DNA of 64,000 nt, taken from contig NC_083507.1 in NCBI RefSeq assembly GCF_032362555.1, positions 1,677,001 through 1,741,000 of the forward strand. The letters are read 5' to 3'. The stretch comes from Amyelois transitella (Eukaryota; Arthropoda; Insecta; Lepidoptera; Pyralidae). A program made the position numbers and the translations under genes. Shown here one piece after another: positions 50,711-63,800 of the stretch. Numbering within the stretch: position 1 is the first letter of the stretch; every line of letters begins with the position of its first letter. The notes beneath the pieces were generated by a model. The model had not been told where the DNA came from and made no database searches. It saw only the letters and a list, made by a program, of their open reading frames with translations.

Positions 50711-51860
50711 TATTAACAATACACAATATTTGCATTTAAGTACTTTTTGGAAAACAAACAATTAAAGATTATTTAAACAAAAATAAAGGTAATTAAAAGA
50801 ACAGCAGTCCGATCCAAGGATTTCCTTCCATCGTCAACCAAACCAACCAGCCATAAACCATTTTCATTCACTCATTTCATTACAATCTTTCTTTTCGGTT
50901 TCAATTCAACCATTCACTCATCAAGCCCGTCACACATACGTTTAGCTGATATCTCGGTATCATAGTGGAAGGCTTGACGATGAATTGACGGTCTTGCGAC
51001 ATTACCACGTTCACTTCTTATATTTGTCTGTACTTAATATATATTTGTTTACACCGCCATACCATTTTTCTATTAGTGAACGATAGAATATATAAAGTGA
51101 GGCAATAGCGCATTGCAGTGTTATTTGGTGACCGCACAGGGTGACCGACTATTCCAAGACTATGTTCGTTATGTTCTTCGTACCTTGGCTCGGACAAACA
51201 ATGGTCTTTTCTTTCTTTTCTATATTATGGCTTCCACCGGACTTTCGGTGATTCTGCCAATGTCATGGTTTTAAGAGAATCTAATGGTCGGAGCATCCCT
51301 AGATCAACTTTCATTCATCATTTTACCTTAAGTTTTCAACTTCATTGCCAGAATTTGACAATTAGGATGACATTTATAAATGAAAGATAAAACGACGATG
51401 CAGCCAATCATGAATGCAGCCTAAGAATGCAGCTAAAAGAAAGGGATCTCTAATTTATTTGATTGGTCAGATAGTTATTTGCTGTTGTCGTTAACAAATT
51501 ACGATTGGTCGGTTTATTTTAATTCATAAACAGTGGACATGAGACAGCGAGCGTAGGTTCGTAAAGGTATCTACATAGGTACCTCTTTTTTCGCGTTTCG
51601 CGTTCATTTTCAATTTTTCTCTTGTATTTTCTCGCTTTGGCAGTAAATAAATTCGTATCGATCATTTCTAAATACATACAGACATTTATTATGTTAAGAT
51701 AAATCACAAATTCCGCGATTGAGATCAAAGATACGCGAGTTATACACAAGTGCAGTGTCAAAATGTTATAAAATAAAAGTATTGTTGTGACGTGAAAACA
51801 CAATTATTTTGGAAAACCTACATGAACTGATGTTTGTGTTATAAATTAGTAAGATCAAGA
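50711..51860. promoter_or_regulatory. Shared 5' region between hep and Gapvd1
   Basis: The two start codons face away from each other across 1,150 bp. The interval therefore holds both 5' UTRs and both promoters, unless upstream non-coding exons exist. It is nearly free of the S1, RTE and H1 repeats that fill the surrounding introns. No TATA box could be assigned with confidence. Confidence 0.6.
51822..51830 (+). promoter_or_regulatory. Minimal upstream ORF in Gapvd1 5' leader
   Basis: ATGAACTGA, 31 bases before the start codon and in the same frame. Its stop also rules out any start for Gapvd1 further upstream in this exon. Confidence 0.5.
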
Positions 51861-54800
51861 ATGATGCAGTCTACGTCCGAGGGTTGTATGAATATTGCGG
51901 AATTAGCGAACCAGCTGCGCAGGGAGAAAATTTTCATTAATTCCGAGCGGCAGCTGTTGCAAAGTCTGAATGAGGAGGTGGAGAGAAAGGCCCTGGAATT
52001 GCTGCAGGCGTCGTGGATATGTTCCCAGCAGCGTCAAAACCTCACCAACTTAATAACAGCCAAATGTGAAAGTGAGTCCATAGCAGCCTGCCAAAAAGCT
52101 AGTCTGCTTGAGAGAACAACTTTTATTGATGTCTACAAGGTTTTGAAATACAAGGTGAGTTTCTATTTTTTAGTTCTAACTAAGATAACAGAATAATTAT
52201 GAATATAATCAGACCAATTATGATTTTTAAGCAGTAGTAGTTTAAAAACGTGCCTGTTTTGTAATAAAGCCAGCCAGTCAACAACATTTTGTATATCAGC
52301 ATATGCATAAATTTTCCGACACATAAAATTGGTGTAATGTGTAATCATTCTCAAGAAATAATCAGTTGAGATAACTGTGTAACATTCCGTACCAGCATCC
52401 ACCCACTTTTTCTAGATAACTGTTTGTCTACTATCTCTAATGATATTTGTATTATTAAAATGCTAGTTGTTGTAATAGAAATGTTTATTAATTATTTGTT
52501 GTGTATTGCTAATACTTAAGTAATATGGATATTAGTGTTATTAAATATTTTCTGTAGGAATAAACAAATATAAGTTTCAGTTCTTGATTTTTCTTAAAAT
52601 GCTATTAATATTTGCTTTTGTAAAGAATATCTTAATCATGTCCATATACCTACTATGACTTAAAATATTTTTATTTCTATTAGTCCAGATAGAGCTATGC
52701 ATTCTTTGTGTTGTTATACGTACATTGGTTTGTAGGTTGTAAATATATACATACATACATACCAACACACCTGTCTCTCATTTGGGGTAGGGAGAGACTA
52801 TGGATTTACATATCATATTATAACTACTTTTTTCATGTACATGGTGTGCATTCATCCATGATTTGGATTTAAGAGAAATTTGTACATTTATTCTCCAGTG
52901 AAAATGCTGCAGTGTTGTTTGCTTCCGCTGCTTCTTCAATGCGTGCATGCCATGCCACGGGGGTAGTATAACTTTTTCTTAGTCTTCTTCCTGCCTAGAA
53001 TATCGGCATTCTGAAATGTTACCAGCTGGACTTCTTTTTGTGAGAGTAGTTGTCATGCTCTTTGGTCTGTTCCTGTTTTGCATCACTGCAATTGCATTAT
53101 ACACTAAGTAATCACTTAATTATTTACTTTATATCCATACACATTATTCTGTGCCTACACGGCGGCGTTACAATACCCACATATTAATTTTATATTTACT
53201 TTTTGTTTTTTAGTAGATATCCACATTTACTTCAAATGGTGATAACTGAAAGTCGGGGATTTTGTACTCTTTCAGTGCAAAAATATCGCTGAGTTATGAC
53301 CATTTTGACTTGCTACCTGTTTCAGTATTAAAGATTTTATATTGTTATATTTATTTTGTGTCTATAGCACAGACGAATAACCATTTCATCTATCTATCTA
53401 ACCTTTCACTACAAAAATCTGCATTGCAAAATTGATCAGATTTATGAACTAAATTAGGAGTAGAATTTTATTTTTTGTGTTTAAAAAACCTATCTACATT
53501 AAATACTAGCTGTTAAGTTAATGAACTTGTGCCATACCGGCACTTTGGAATAGGACCATACCTACTATCTCTATCCAATGGACGCCCCGGCACAGGTTGC
53601 ATTGGTCAGAGGGGAGTTGCTTGGTTTAAAAACCTTTTTTATAATAGGGGGAACATCCTTTTTCCGATGACCTCCTTTTTCCCCGGGGGAGTGTGGGACT
53701 TTTGGCACCAAGTACGCCAGCCTACCGCACTTAAACCCTTGCGGAGCTGCCGCCCTGCCATTTTGAAGGCACCATGGGATCGACTATGATGCTCTGGCGC
53801 GACTTTACCGGGTATTTTTACCTTTATGGACGACCAGTAAGTTGCTGGCCGCCCTTACCGCCCAGGGGATTTGTTTAAAAACCTAAGGGCTATTACAACC
53901 TTATGACAATTCAGGATAAGGTAAGGCAACCTTATCCAGAACTTTATAAGGGTGAGGATGTCACCAGGACTCCAGAAGGCAGAAGGGATAGAACTATAGC
54001 CAGTATATAAGTTGACAAAAACGTTAAATGTTATAATGTGAATAACATACTTTCTCTCAATTCAGCAATCATTGGTAGTATGGTAATATAAGTAAGTTTT
54101 GTTTTACAAATAAAAAACTAAGGAAGTACATACATACATACATAAAATCACGCCTCTTGCCCGGAGGGGTAGGCAGAGTCTCCCTCTTTCCACTTGCCAC
54201 GATCGATCTCTGCATACTTCCTTCGCTTCATCCACATTCATAACTCTAATTATTTAATAGGAAGTATAATAATCATTACATCTTTTTGTTCAACATAGGA
54301 GGCATCAGCTCTCGGCGAACTCCTGGGATGGCTGCGCGAGTCGCCACATCTGATGGCGCTGTGTCTCCTCCTTGGCGAGGAGCATATGCCTCCGTCCCTG
54401 CCTTCGGCCCTGGTCTCTGGGCTGTACGGCAGCTGTCGGTCCCCGCCCGACCGGACCCGGCTGTTGGCTGTCATACGGTCTTTGATCAAACATCACATGG
54501 CACCGTCGAACGATCCTGCAAAGTAAGTTACTTGTTCTTCCTCACAATAATATATCACATAATATATATATATGCAAATATGTAATAGTGCCGTGTGGTT
54601 CCCGGCACTATTACAAAAAAGAATAGGACCACTCCATCTCTTTCCCATGGATGTCGTAAAAGGCGACTAAGGGATAGGCTTATAAACTTAGGATTCCTCT
54701 TTTAGGCGATGGGCTAGCAACCTGTCACTATTTGAATCTCGGTTCTATCATTAAGCCAAATAGCTGAACGTGGCCATTCAGTCTTTTCAAGACTGTTGGC

Positions 54801-57800
54801 TCTGTCTACCCCGCAAGGGATATAGACGTGACCATATGTATGTATGTATGTATGTATATATATATATACATATATTAATAATAAATATATATATTTATTT
54901 ATTTATTATTAAAATCTCGTAGAAATATATCAATCTGAACAATGTATTCTCTCGTCCACATTATATTCTAAGTTTGGATATTTGTGAAGTTGATGTTGTT
55001 GAAGGAAATGGTGCAGTGCAGTTTGTTACCGCTTCTTCTGCATTGACGCCTTGGAAGCGGCACTTAGTTTTAAGTAATTTGTTTGACGTCAACCAATGTT
55101 GTGAAACCAAAAGATATGACAATTATTAAGCGATATGAAGTATCCTATAATAATGAATGAAAATTTTGAATTTGAAAGAAAAATCTTAGCAAAGCTGCCA
55201 TCGGCCTTGGTCTCTGGGCTGTACGGCAGCTGCCGCTCACCATCCTGGACTGGACCAGCCTGTTGGCTGTCACAGGGTGTATGATCATGATCAAACATCA
55301 TATGGCACCAACTTGATCTTGTTAAGCAAGTCATTCCATCCACATGAACCCATCTCTCTCATTGGCCCTGATCTTGAGGGATTATTAATTGCTTAGCGTA
55401 GCCCACGCTCACTGCCCTCATAAAAAAATATCCGTATATTTATTTCCTTACCGTGCGGTTCCCGGCACTAATAGAAAAGAAAAGACCATTCTATCACTTT
55501 CCCGTGGATGTAGTAAAAAGCGACTAAGGGATAGGCTAATAAACTTGGGATTGTTGTTAAAGGCGATGGACTAGCAACCTGTCACTATTTGTATCTCAAT
55601 TCTATCATTAGCCATACAGTTCAACGTGGCCGTAAAGACTTTTCAGGACTATTGGCTCTGTCTACCACGCAGGGGATGTAGACGTAATTATATGTATGAA
55701 AATAATTTCTTTTTTTATATGTATACTTGTAAGATCTACTCATCACACATTTCTTATTTGCATTCACAATTTAACCTCCACTTCATGTTGTACCAAATGG
55801 TCTGATAAAAGAAAAATTCCAAGGACGTTGTATGTGACATCATCCATTCATGCTACATTGTTTGCATATCGTATAATGAGTGTACACACCGTGTGTGTTG
55901 CCGTTTGGTTCCCGGCATTGCCGTTTGGTTCCCGGCACCAATAGAAAAAAGAATAGGACCACTCCATCTCTTTCCCATGGATGTCGTAAAAGGCGACTAA
56001 GGGATAGGCTTACAAACTTGGGATTCTTTTTTAAGCGACAGGCTAGCAACCTGTCACTATTTGAATCTCAATTCTATCATTAAGCCAAATAGCTGAACGT
56101 GGCCTTTCAGTCTTTTCAAGACTGTTGGCTCTGTCTACCCCGTAAGGGATATAGACGTGATGATATGTATGTATGTATGTATGTAGTGTACACACAGACA
56201 TATCGATGTTATTATTTATTGATAGATAAATCAAATGTGTCATTCTTTATTTAAATGAAAAAGTCGCGCGCTATGTCGACAATTTAGCTCTTACGCAGTG
56301 AGATTTAGAGCATATTGAATTGAATTTAAAATTAGAAATGGGATACCAGGGTTTAAGGCATGTTTTACTTGGTATTTCAATTCGGTTTTAAGAATTATAC
56401 TCCGGATTACGATGTTATGGTACCACCCGTAAGACACTGTGGGGTAGCAAACTCGGAATCCGGTAGATAAATCCACTCCCAAAGTATCACTGAGGTTTTA
56501 CTAGAAACTCATAGAATGTAAAGTTTATGCTGTGCAAAGACTTTTTTATTTATTACTAGCTGTCCCAGCAAATGTTGTTTTGCCATATAAATAATTTTTA
56601 AGTAATTTTTAGTTAAGAAGTAATGTTTATATTGAACAACTCTTATCACTAAGGGATATGAAAAATAGATGTTGGCCGATTCTCAGACCTACTCTCAATA
56701 TGCTCACAGAATTTCATGAGAATCGGTTAAGCCATTGTGACACGAGAATTTTTTATATAAGATGTTTTTATACACTCTTAAGTGCTCAGGCTAAGGCTGG
56801 TAGGTTTTGTGAAAGCACGGGTTTATAACTAAGTGCTTAAACAATTTTAATTAAATTGAGCCTAAATTATCATGTTGGAGCTGTTAAAAATTTACGGACG
56901 ATTATTATTTATATACTAGAGGCCGCCCGCGACTTCGTCTGCATGGAAACCCTATCAATCCCGCGGGATCTCGGGATAAAAATTGGCTTACGAGTTATTC
57001 TGGGTCATCAGCTACCCACATTTCAAATTTCATCATAATCGCTTCAGTAGTTTTTGTGTGAAAGAGTAACAAACATCCATACTGACATCCTGACATACTC
57101 ACAAACTTTCGCATTTATAATATTAGTAGGATTTATGTACATCAAGGGGAAAAAAATACAATACAAATTAAACTAAAGAGAAACTTAGTTCAAGGGCACT
57201 ACTTATTTCAAGAGAAATTTCCTCCAGCAGCCCCACGACAGGAAAGTGTAAAGAAGGGCATTGGTTTGTTTTACCTAATTTTTTTCTCCTATTTTTATTT
57301 GTTTAGCTATGGGGTTTATTCGCAACAATAGTGAATTTTCGCAACCCTGTTAGTTCTTTTGCTATGCTAAGATTTTTGGTCCAAACGTAAATTTTTTTCT
57401 ATGTTGCGCCTGTATGAACTAATACTAATTATATCAATCATCTAAGTAAAGGAAGAGTTTTTTAATTAGGTATATCCATTATCATGAAATATTGTTTTTT
57501 AAACAATTGTGTTTTTTTTTCAGGTTATTCCGTTCCGGCAAATGCGCTTTGTCCCAACTGTTCGCGGTGTTTCGCGACGGTCACACTCCAGCCAAACAGT
57601 TCCTTGTTGCGACTCTGCAAGGCCCTGTCATGGCCGTGATGCAGGAGGACGAGTTCTTCTTGGATATAGACCCGGATAAAGCTATGGAGAGGTGTGTACA
57701 TGCATAGAAATATTGGTATATTTATATTGGTACACATTATACCGACATCGTTGTTGTATCATCCTTTTTTGAAGTTGGTTATAAATAACAACGGTTGGCA

Positions 57801-60800
57801 AACGAGCTGCCAGAAATTAAGAAGCATAAAATACTTAAAAGCTTAAGATCAAAATACCTTCATGTGTATAACTTTGTGATTTTTTTTTGTTAGTAAGATA
57901 GGATACTTTTCATTCCTGTAAAAACTAAAGATCGCGTGGGATTTCCAAAATCTTTATTCTTTTGAAGGTGGCATAATTTCGCGCGTATAGGTGTTAGAGT
58001 ATCTACTAAATTATAAAAAGAAAATCATGAAGGTGGCGCTTATAAATTAACTAAATTCGCGCGTGTAAATGGCGCTAAATATACAGATCTATAAATAAAT
58101 AAATAAATATAAATATATACGGGACAAATTACCCTGATTGAGTTAGCCTCGAAGTAAGTTCGAGACTCGTGTTACGAGATACTAACTCAATGATACTATA
58201 TTTTATAATAAATAGAAAATCTACTTAAATAGATACCCAAGACCCAGGTCAATCAGAAAAAGTTCTTTTCTCATCATGCCCTGGCCGGGATTCGAACCCA
58301 GGACACTCTGGTGTCACAGACAAGCGTACTACCGCTGCGCCACAGAGGCCGTCTTTATATATATTTATCTATACATATACATACATATGTGTATACAAAA
58401 GTTAATGTACTAATTATGCGAGTTTTTTTTAAACATATGGATACAGATCTATTCATGTGTATGTGTATACAAAAGTTAATGTACTAATTACGGGACACTC
58501 GCAGGTTCTCACCGGCGGATCGTCTCAAGAAATTCGGACAGCCCAACAGCGCAGAATACGCCGCCAAAGTTGCCCGCTACCGTAAATGGATAGTGCAATC
58601 GTTGTACAATTTGACGAGCAAATTTATAGCTTCAATGAGGGAACACTGGTCCAATTTCCCCGCCAGTATCGCGTGGTGTGTACAACAGGTGGTGCATCTG
58701 CTGAAACAACATTCCAGGTACAGATACATGATCACGTCTATACCCCCTTGCGGGGTAGACAGAGCCGGTGGTCTTGAAAGACCATTCCAGGTACAGCTAT
58801 CGGTACATTAATAGTGTTTTACATGCATACATATGGTCACGTCTATATACCTTACGGGGTAGACAGAGCCGGTAGTCTTGAAAGATGAGAAAGGCCACAT
58901 TCAGCTGTTAGGTTTAATCCTTGCAGACAGAGCTAACAGTCTTGAAAAGACTGATAGCCCCTGTTCAGCTGTTAGGTTTAACGATAGAATAGAGATTTAA
59001 ATAGTGACAGGTTGCTAGATTGTCGCCTAAAAGATGAATCCCAAGTTTATATGCCTATTCCTTAGTCGTCTATTACGACATCCATGGAAAAAAGATGAAG
59101 TGTTTTTTTTCCTTGGTGCCGGGAACCACTCGGCACACGGCACTGAACGAGAAACTATGCGTTTAATTATTACTATTAGGTACATACATACATACATATG
59201 GTCACGTTTATATCCCTTGCGGGGTAGACAGAGCCAATAGTCTTGAAAAGACTGAATGGACACGTTCAGCTATTTAGCTTAATGATAGAATTGAGATTCA
59301 AATAGTGACAGGTTGCTAGCCCATCGCCTTAAAAAGAATCCCAAGTTTGTAAGCCTATCCCTTAGTCGCCTTTTACGACACCCATGGGAAAGAGATGGAG
59401 TTGTCCTACTACATACATACACATACATAAAATCACGCCTCTATCCCGGAGGGGTAGGCAGAGACTACCTCTTTCCACACTAGTTGTCCTATTCTTTTTT
59501 GTATTGGTCCCGGGAACCACACGGCACATATACTATTAGGTAGGTATTTAAAAATTAAAAAGCTGTTAATTCTTCCACAGAATATCAGCAGCCGACCTCC
59601 ACGCCATCTGCACGGAGATGGTGCTGGAACAGCTGATCTGTCCGGCCATAGTGCGCCCGGAGCAGCACGGGGTGGTAGACGTGCCCGTCTCCTACATAGC
59701 GAGGTTCAACCTCATGCAGATAGAGATCATCGTGCGCAGGCTCTGTCTAGCCCGTTACCACGAGGTGAGAGCGATCTACTGTGTACTCTCTCGTCCACAT
59801 TCTAAGTTTAATTGATATTGTGAAGTTGACGTTGTTGAAGAAAATGCTGCGGTGCAGTTTGTTACCGCTTCCACTGCACTGACGCTTTGGAAGCGGCAGT
59901 GAACTTGGTTTCTAAGTAATTTATTTGACGTCAACCAATGTTGTTAAACCATACGTTTTGACGATTATTAAGCGATACGAAGTATACTGTAATAGTGGAT
60001 AAAATTTTTGAATTGTCTATATTGTTAGAATAGAAAAGATTTATTTTCAAAATTGGATGCTTATTAACGTCGTATAACTTAAATCTAATTGTATCTACTG
60101 CCGGTTCCAAAGCGCATGTGTGGAAGACGCGGCGGAACAAACTACACTGCAGCATTTTCACCGGACGTCGATTTTCAAATGTAGATCTCTTAAATTTAAA
60201 TCGTGGACGAATGCACATTGTCTGCATTAGAAAATGTAAATTAGTATAAAACTTTATGATTTCAATACGAATATTATGTATATATCTATAGATAAATATG
60301 TACATACTGTTCAAATTATGATAATAACATGACAAAAATGTTACAGCCGGAAGCGAAAACCCGCGATTTGTATTCCAAATTCGAGCGAAGCTGCGTGTCG
60401 TCGCTAGTCGACGCTGTGTGCGGAGAAGCGCTTGCGCCTTGCACGATGCCACAGGTATGTTTGTTTGTTTATTTATTTATTTAATAATTTATGTACACAG
60501 AAAACATTGAGAAAAATAAACAAAATTACAAATGTCTAAACAAAATTACAAATGTCTAAACTACACAAAATCTGCTTATTTCAAAAGAAATCTCTTCCAG
60601 CAGACACGAGATAGGACACATGATGGAAAGGGTGACAGGCGTGTACTCCACTCACACAACTAATTATAGACATACATAAACAAATTCATAAATAAAATAT
60701 AATAAAATAAAAATGTAAATACCAAATAATAAACTTACATAAAATATCCTACTAATATTATAAATGCGAAAGTTTGTGGTTCCCGGTACCAATAAAAATA

Positions 60801-63800
60801 AGAATAGGATCGCAATATCTCGTTCCCATGGATGTCGTAAAAGGCGACGTAAGATTTTAAACATGGGATTCTTCTTTTAAGCGATGGGCTGGCAACCTGT
60901 TACTGTTTGAATCTCAATTACATCATTGAGCCAGACAGCTGAGCGTGGCCTGTCAGTCTTTCCAAGACTGTTGGCTTTGTCTACCCCGCAAGGGATGTGG
61001 ACGTGATTATATGTATTTATTTATCTGTGTTATTTGTCCCGGATATATTCATTTATTATTTATGCCGTGTGGTTACCGGCACCAATATTAAAAAAGAATA
61101 GGACCACTCCATCTCATTTCCCATGGATGTCGTAAGAGGCGACTAAGCTTGTAAACATAGGATTCTTCTTTTAAGCGATGGTCTGGCAACTTGTCACTGT
61201 TTGAATCTCAATTATACCTATCATATAGTCAAACAGATGAACGTGGCCTATCAGTCTCTTCAACACTGTTGACTCTGTCTATATATATACATACGTATAT
61301 TTATTTATACATACATACATAAAATCACGCCTCTTTATCGGAGGGGTACGCAGAGACTACCTCTTTCCACTTGCCACGATCTCTGCGTACTTCCTTCGCT
61401 TCATCCACATTCATAACTCTCTTCATTCTTAATTCATCTCTTCATTTATTTATTGATAACTGAAACTTTATTTTGTTTTAGCCTGATTCAACGTCGCCGG
61501 CCACACCGCTGCGCACCGACGTGACGCCGCTCACCAGCGTGGCGCTGTTCACGGCTCACGACGTACATTTGTTGGTATGCCAACCTTACATTTTAATCAT
61601 TACTTGTTACTAATGTATGACGATTTATTTTTCTAATTAGATTTGATGTGATGCTTTCATTGGTGGAGATGAGATCTTTGATAAATATATCTGTGGCTCT
61701 ATCCACGCTGTCATTGGTCGGCCGCTCGTCCAATCAGGACGACACGTTTCAATCGTATACTAACTCACCAACTACATCGTGCTTAAGGTGTCCCATAATA
61801 ATGAATAAAAGTTTTGAATTTGAATTTGGAAATGTCATATAAATAAATAAAATAAATAAATATATACAGAACAAATTACACAGATTGAGTTAGCCTCGAA
61901 GTTCGAGACTTGTGTTACGAGATACTAACTCAACGATACTATATTTTATAATAAATACTTATATAGATAAACATCCAAGACCCAGACCAATCAGAGAAAG
62001 TTCGTTTCTCATCATGCCCTGGCCGGGAATCGAACCCGGGACCTCCGGTGACATAGACAAGCGTATTACCGCTGCGCCACAGAGGCTGTCCTATATGAAC
62101 AAGATTTCAATATCAATATTATATTTCTTTTTTATATTTCAGATAACATTCCTGAAGCGTATCTCATCGAAGTTGAACAACAATACTCCATGTTTGACGG
62201 CCGAGGAGCACGCAAGCAATGGAGCCGTCGCCGAAGCCGGCGGCTTTAAGTTAGTATATATCAAGAAATTTTATAAAGGTCAGGCCGGGTCAGGTCGGGT
62301 CACTTTTAGGGTGGAGGGGGTGACCGTGCACATTACAGGCGAGCTCAAAAGGCCAAGTCTTGTTAACAAAAGTTAGTCTTTCTCCTGTTCTGCAAAGAAT
62401 GTAATAGAAAATTAATTAATACATTTTTGGTTTTTTTAGGTGCATGCATACTTAGCTGTACATGAAATTTTGCACGCACATTACGTATCAAATTTGCGAG
62501 TAGATTAAATTGTTTATATAATCGTGTCCATATCGGCCATCACGCCACTTTCCTGTCGGGGTAGATGAAGCCAACAGTCTTAAAAAGACTGACAGGCCAC
62601 GTTCATCTGTTAGGCTTAATGTGAGAATTGAGATTCATATAGTGACAGGTTGATAGCCCGTCGTCTAAATGAAGAATCCCAAGTTTATAAGCCTATCCCT
62701 TTGTCGCCTTTTACGACATCCATGGGAAGGGGATGGAGTGGTCCTATAGATTCATATAGTGACAGGTTGCTAGCCATTCGCCTAAAAATAGATTCCCAAG
62801 TTTATAAGCCTATCCCTTTGTCGCCTTTTATGACATCCATGGGATGGAGATGGAGTAGTCCTATTCTATTTTCTTTTGTTGGCGGGAACCACACGGCAAT
62901 TATATTTATTTTTTACCAAAACGACGAGACCAAGCTGAAGAAGTATGCAAGGACCTATCAAGTGACCTTTATAAGACGAAATATGTTGTCACTGCCTACC
63001 CTTCCGAGAAAGTCGCGCGATTCTATGCCTGTGTGTATAAATTCTAGTATTCTCTCCCACAGCGATGCAGGCAACGAGAACCGGCTACCGTCCAACTCGA
63101 GCGCCGGTTCGCTGTCGTCGAGCGGCTCAATGTCCTCATTCTCCGATGGGCACGCTGCGCAACTGGCAACCTTACTGCAAACGGTCGAGCACAATGCGAG
63201 GGACCGACTCCACGACTTGCTGAGGAAAATGCCGGATCTCGCGGATTACAAGTGGGTCTTCAAAGTTTTTTTTTTCTATTTTTCAGGGTCAGACATCATA
63301 TTCAGGGTGATTTTTATTGGTGGAGAAAATTATTTGGACGATTGACAATGAGTGGTACCTAATAATACATACATACATACATATGGTCACGTCTATATCC
63401 CTGGCGGGGTAGACAGAGCCAACAGTCTTGAAAAAACTGAAAGGCCACGTTCAGCTGTTTGGCTTAATGATCGAATTGAGATTCAAATAGTGACCGGCTA
63501 GCAACCTGCTAGCCCATCGCCTAAAAGAAGAATCAGCCGCCTTTTACGACATCCATGAGAAAGAGATGGAGTAGTCCTATTCTTTTTTCTATTTGTGCCA
63601 GGAACCACACGGCAGAACATATTCAGGATGAATTTTATTGGTGAAGAAAATTTGGACGATTAAATGAGTGGTAAAAAACAGTTGCATTTAAAACCTTTGT
63701 GGCTTTAAAAGAAGAGGTCCAAGCATACTTTATTAATCTAAAAACCATTTATCCACTGGAAAAAGTTTCATGACGTCATTTGTGTTATTTCATAACTCAA

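Larger units (their letters stand above)
52200..54120. other. Gapvd1 intron 1
   Basis: AT-rich with repeat scraps: a CATACATA-tailed piece at 52745-52800, L2 at 52896-52985, degenerate S1 at 53529-53581, and another repeat at 53600-53905. Confidence 0.55.

Noticed and set aside
58270..58352. tRNA gene
   Set aside because: A and B boxes are present, but the sequence is the head of an S2 SINE with a second copy at 61836-62095; not a functional tRNA.
59931..60452. 173-codon minus-strand open frame
   Set aside because: It runs through L2 repeats and antisense to Gapvd1 exon 6; chance frame.
61912..62376. 154-codon plus-strand open frame
   Set aside because: It starts inside an S2 SINE (MPWPGIEPGTS comes from the tRNA-like head) and reads into Gapvd1 exon 8 in a composite frame; only 62143-62249 is exon.
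62650..63345. 231-codon plus-strand open frame
   Set aside because: Mostly duplicated S1 and an RTE relic fused by chance to Gapvd1 exon 9 (63063-63251).
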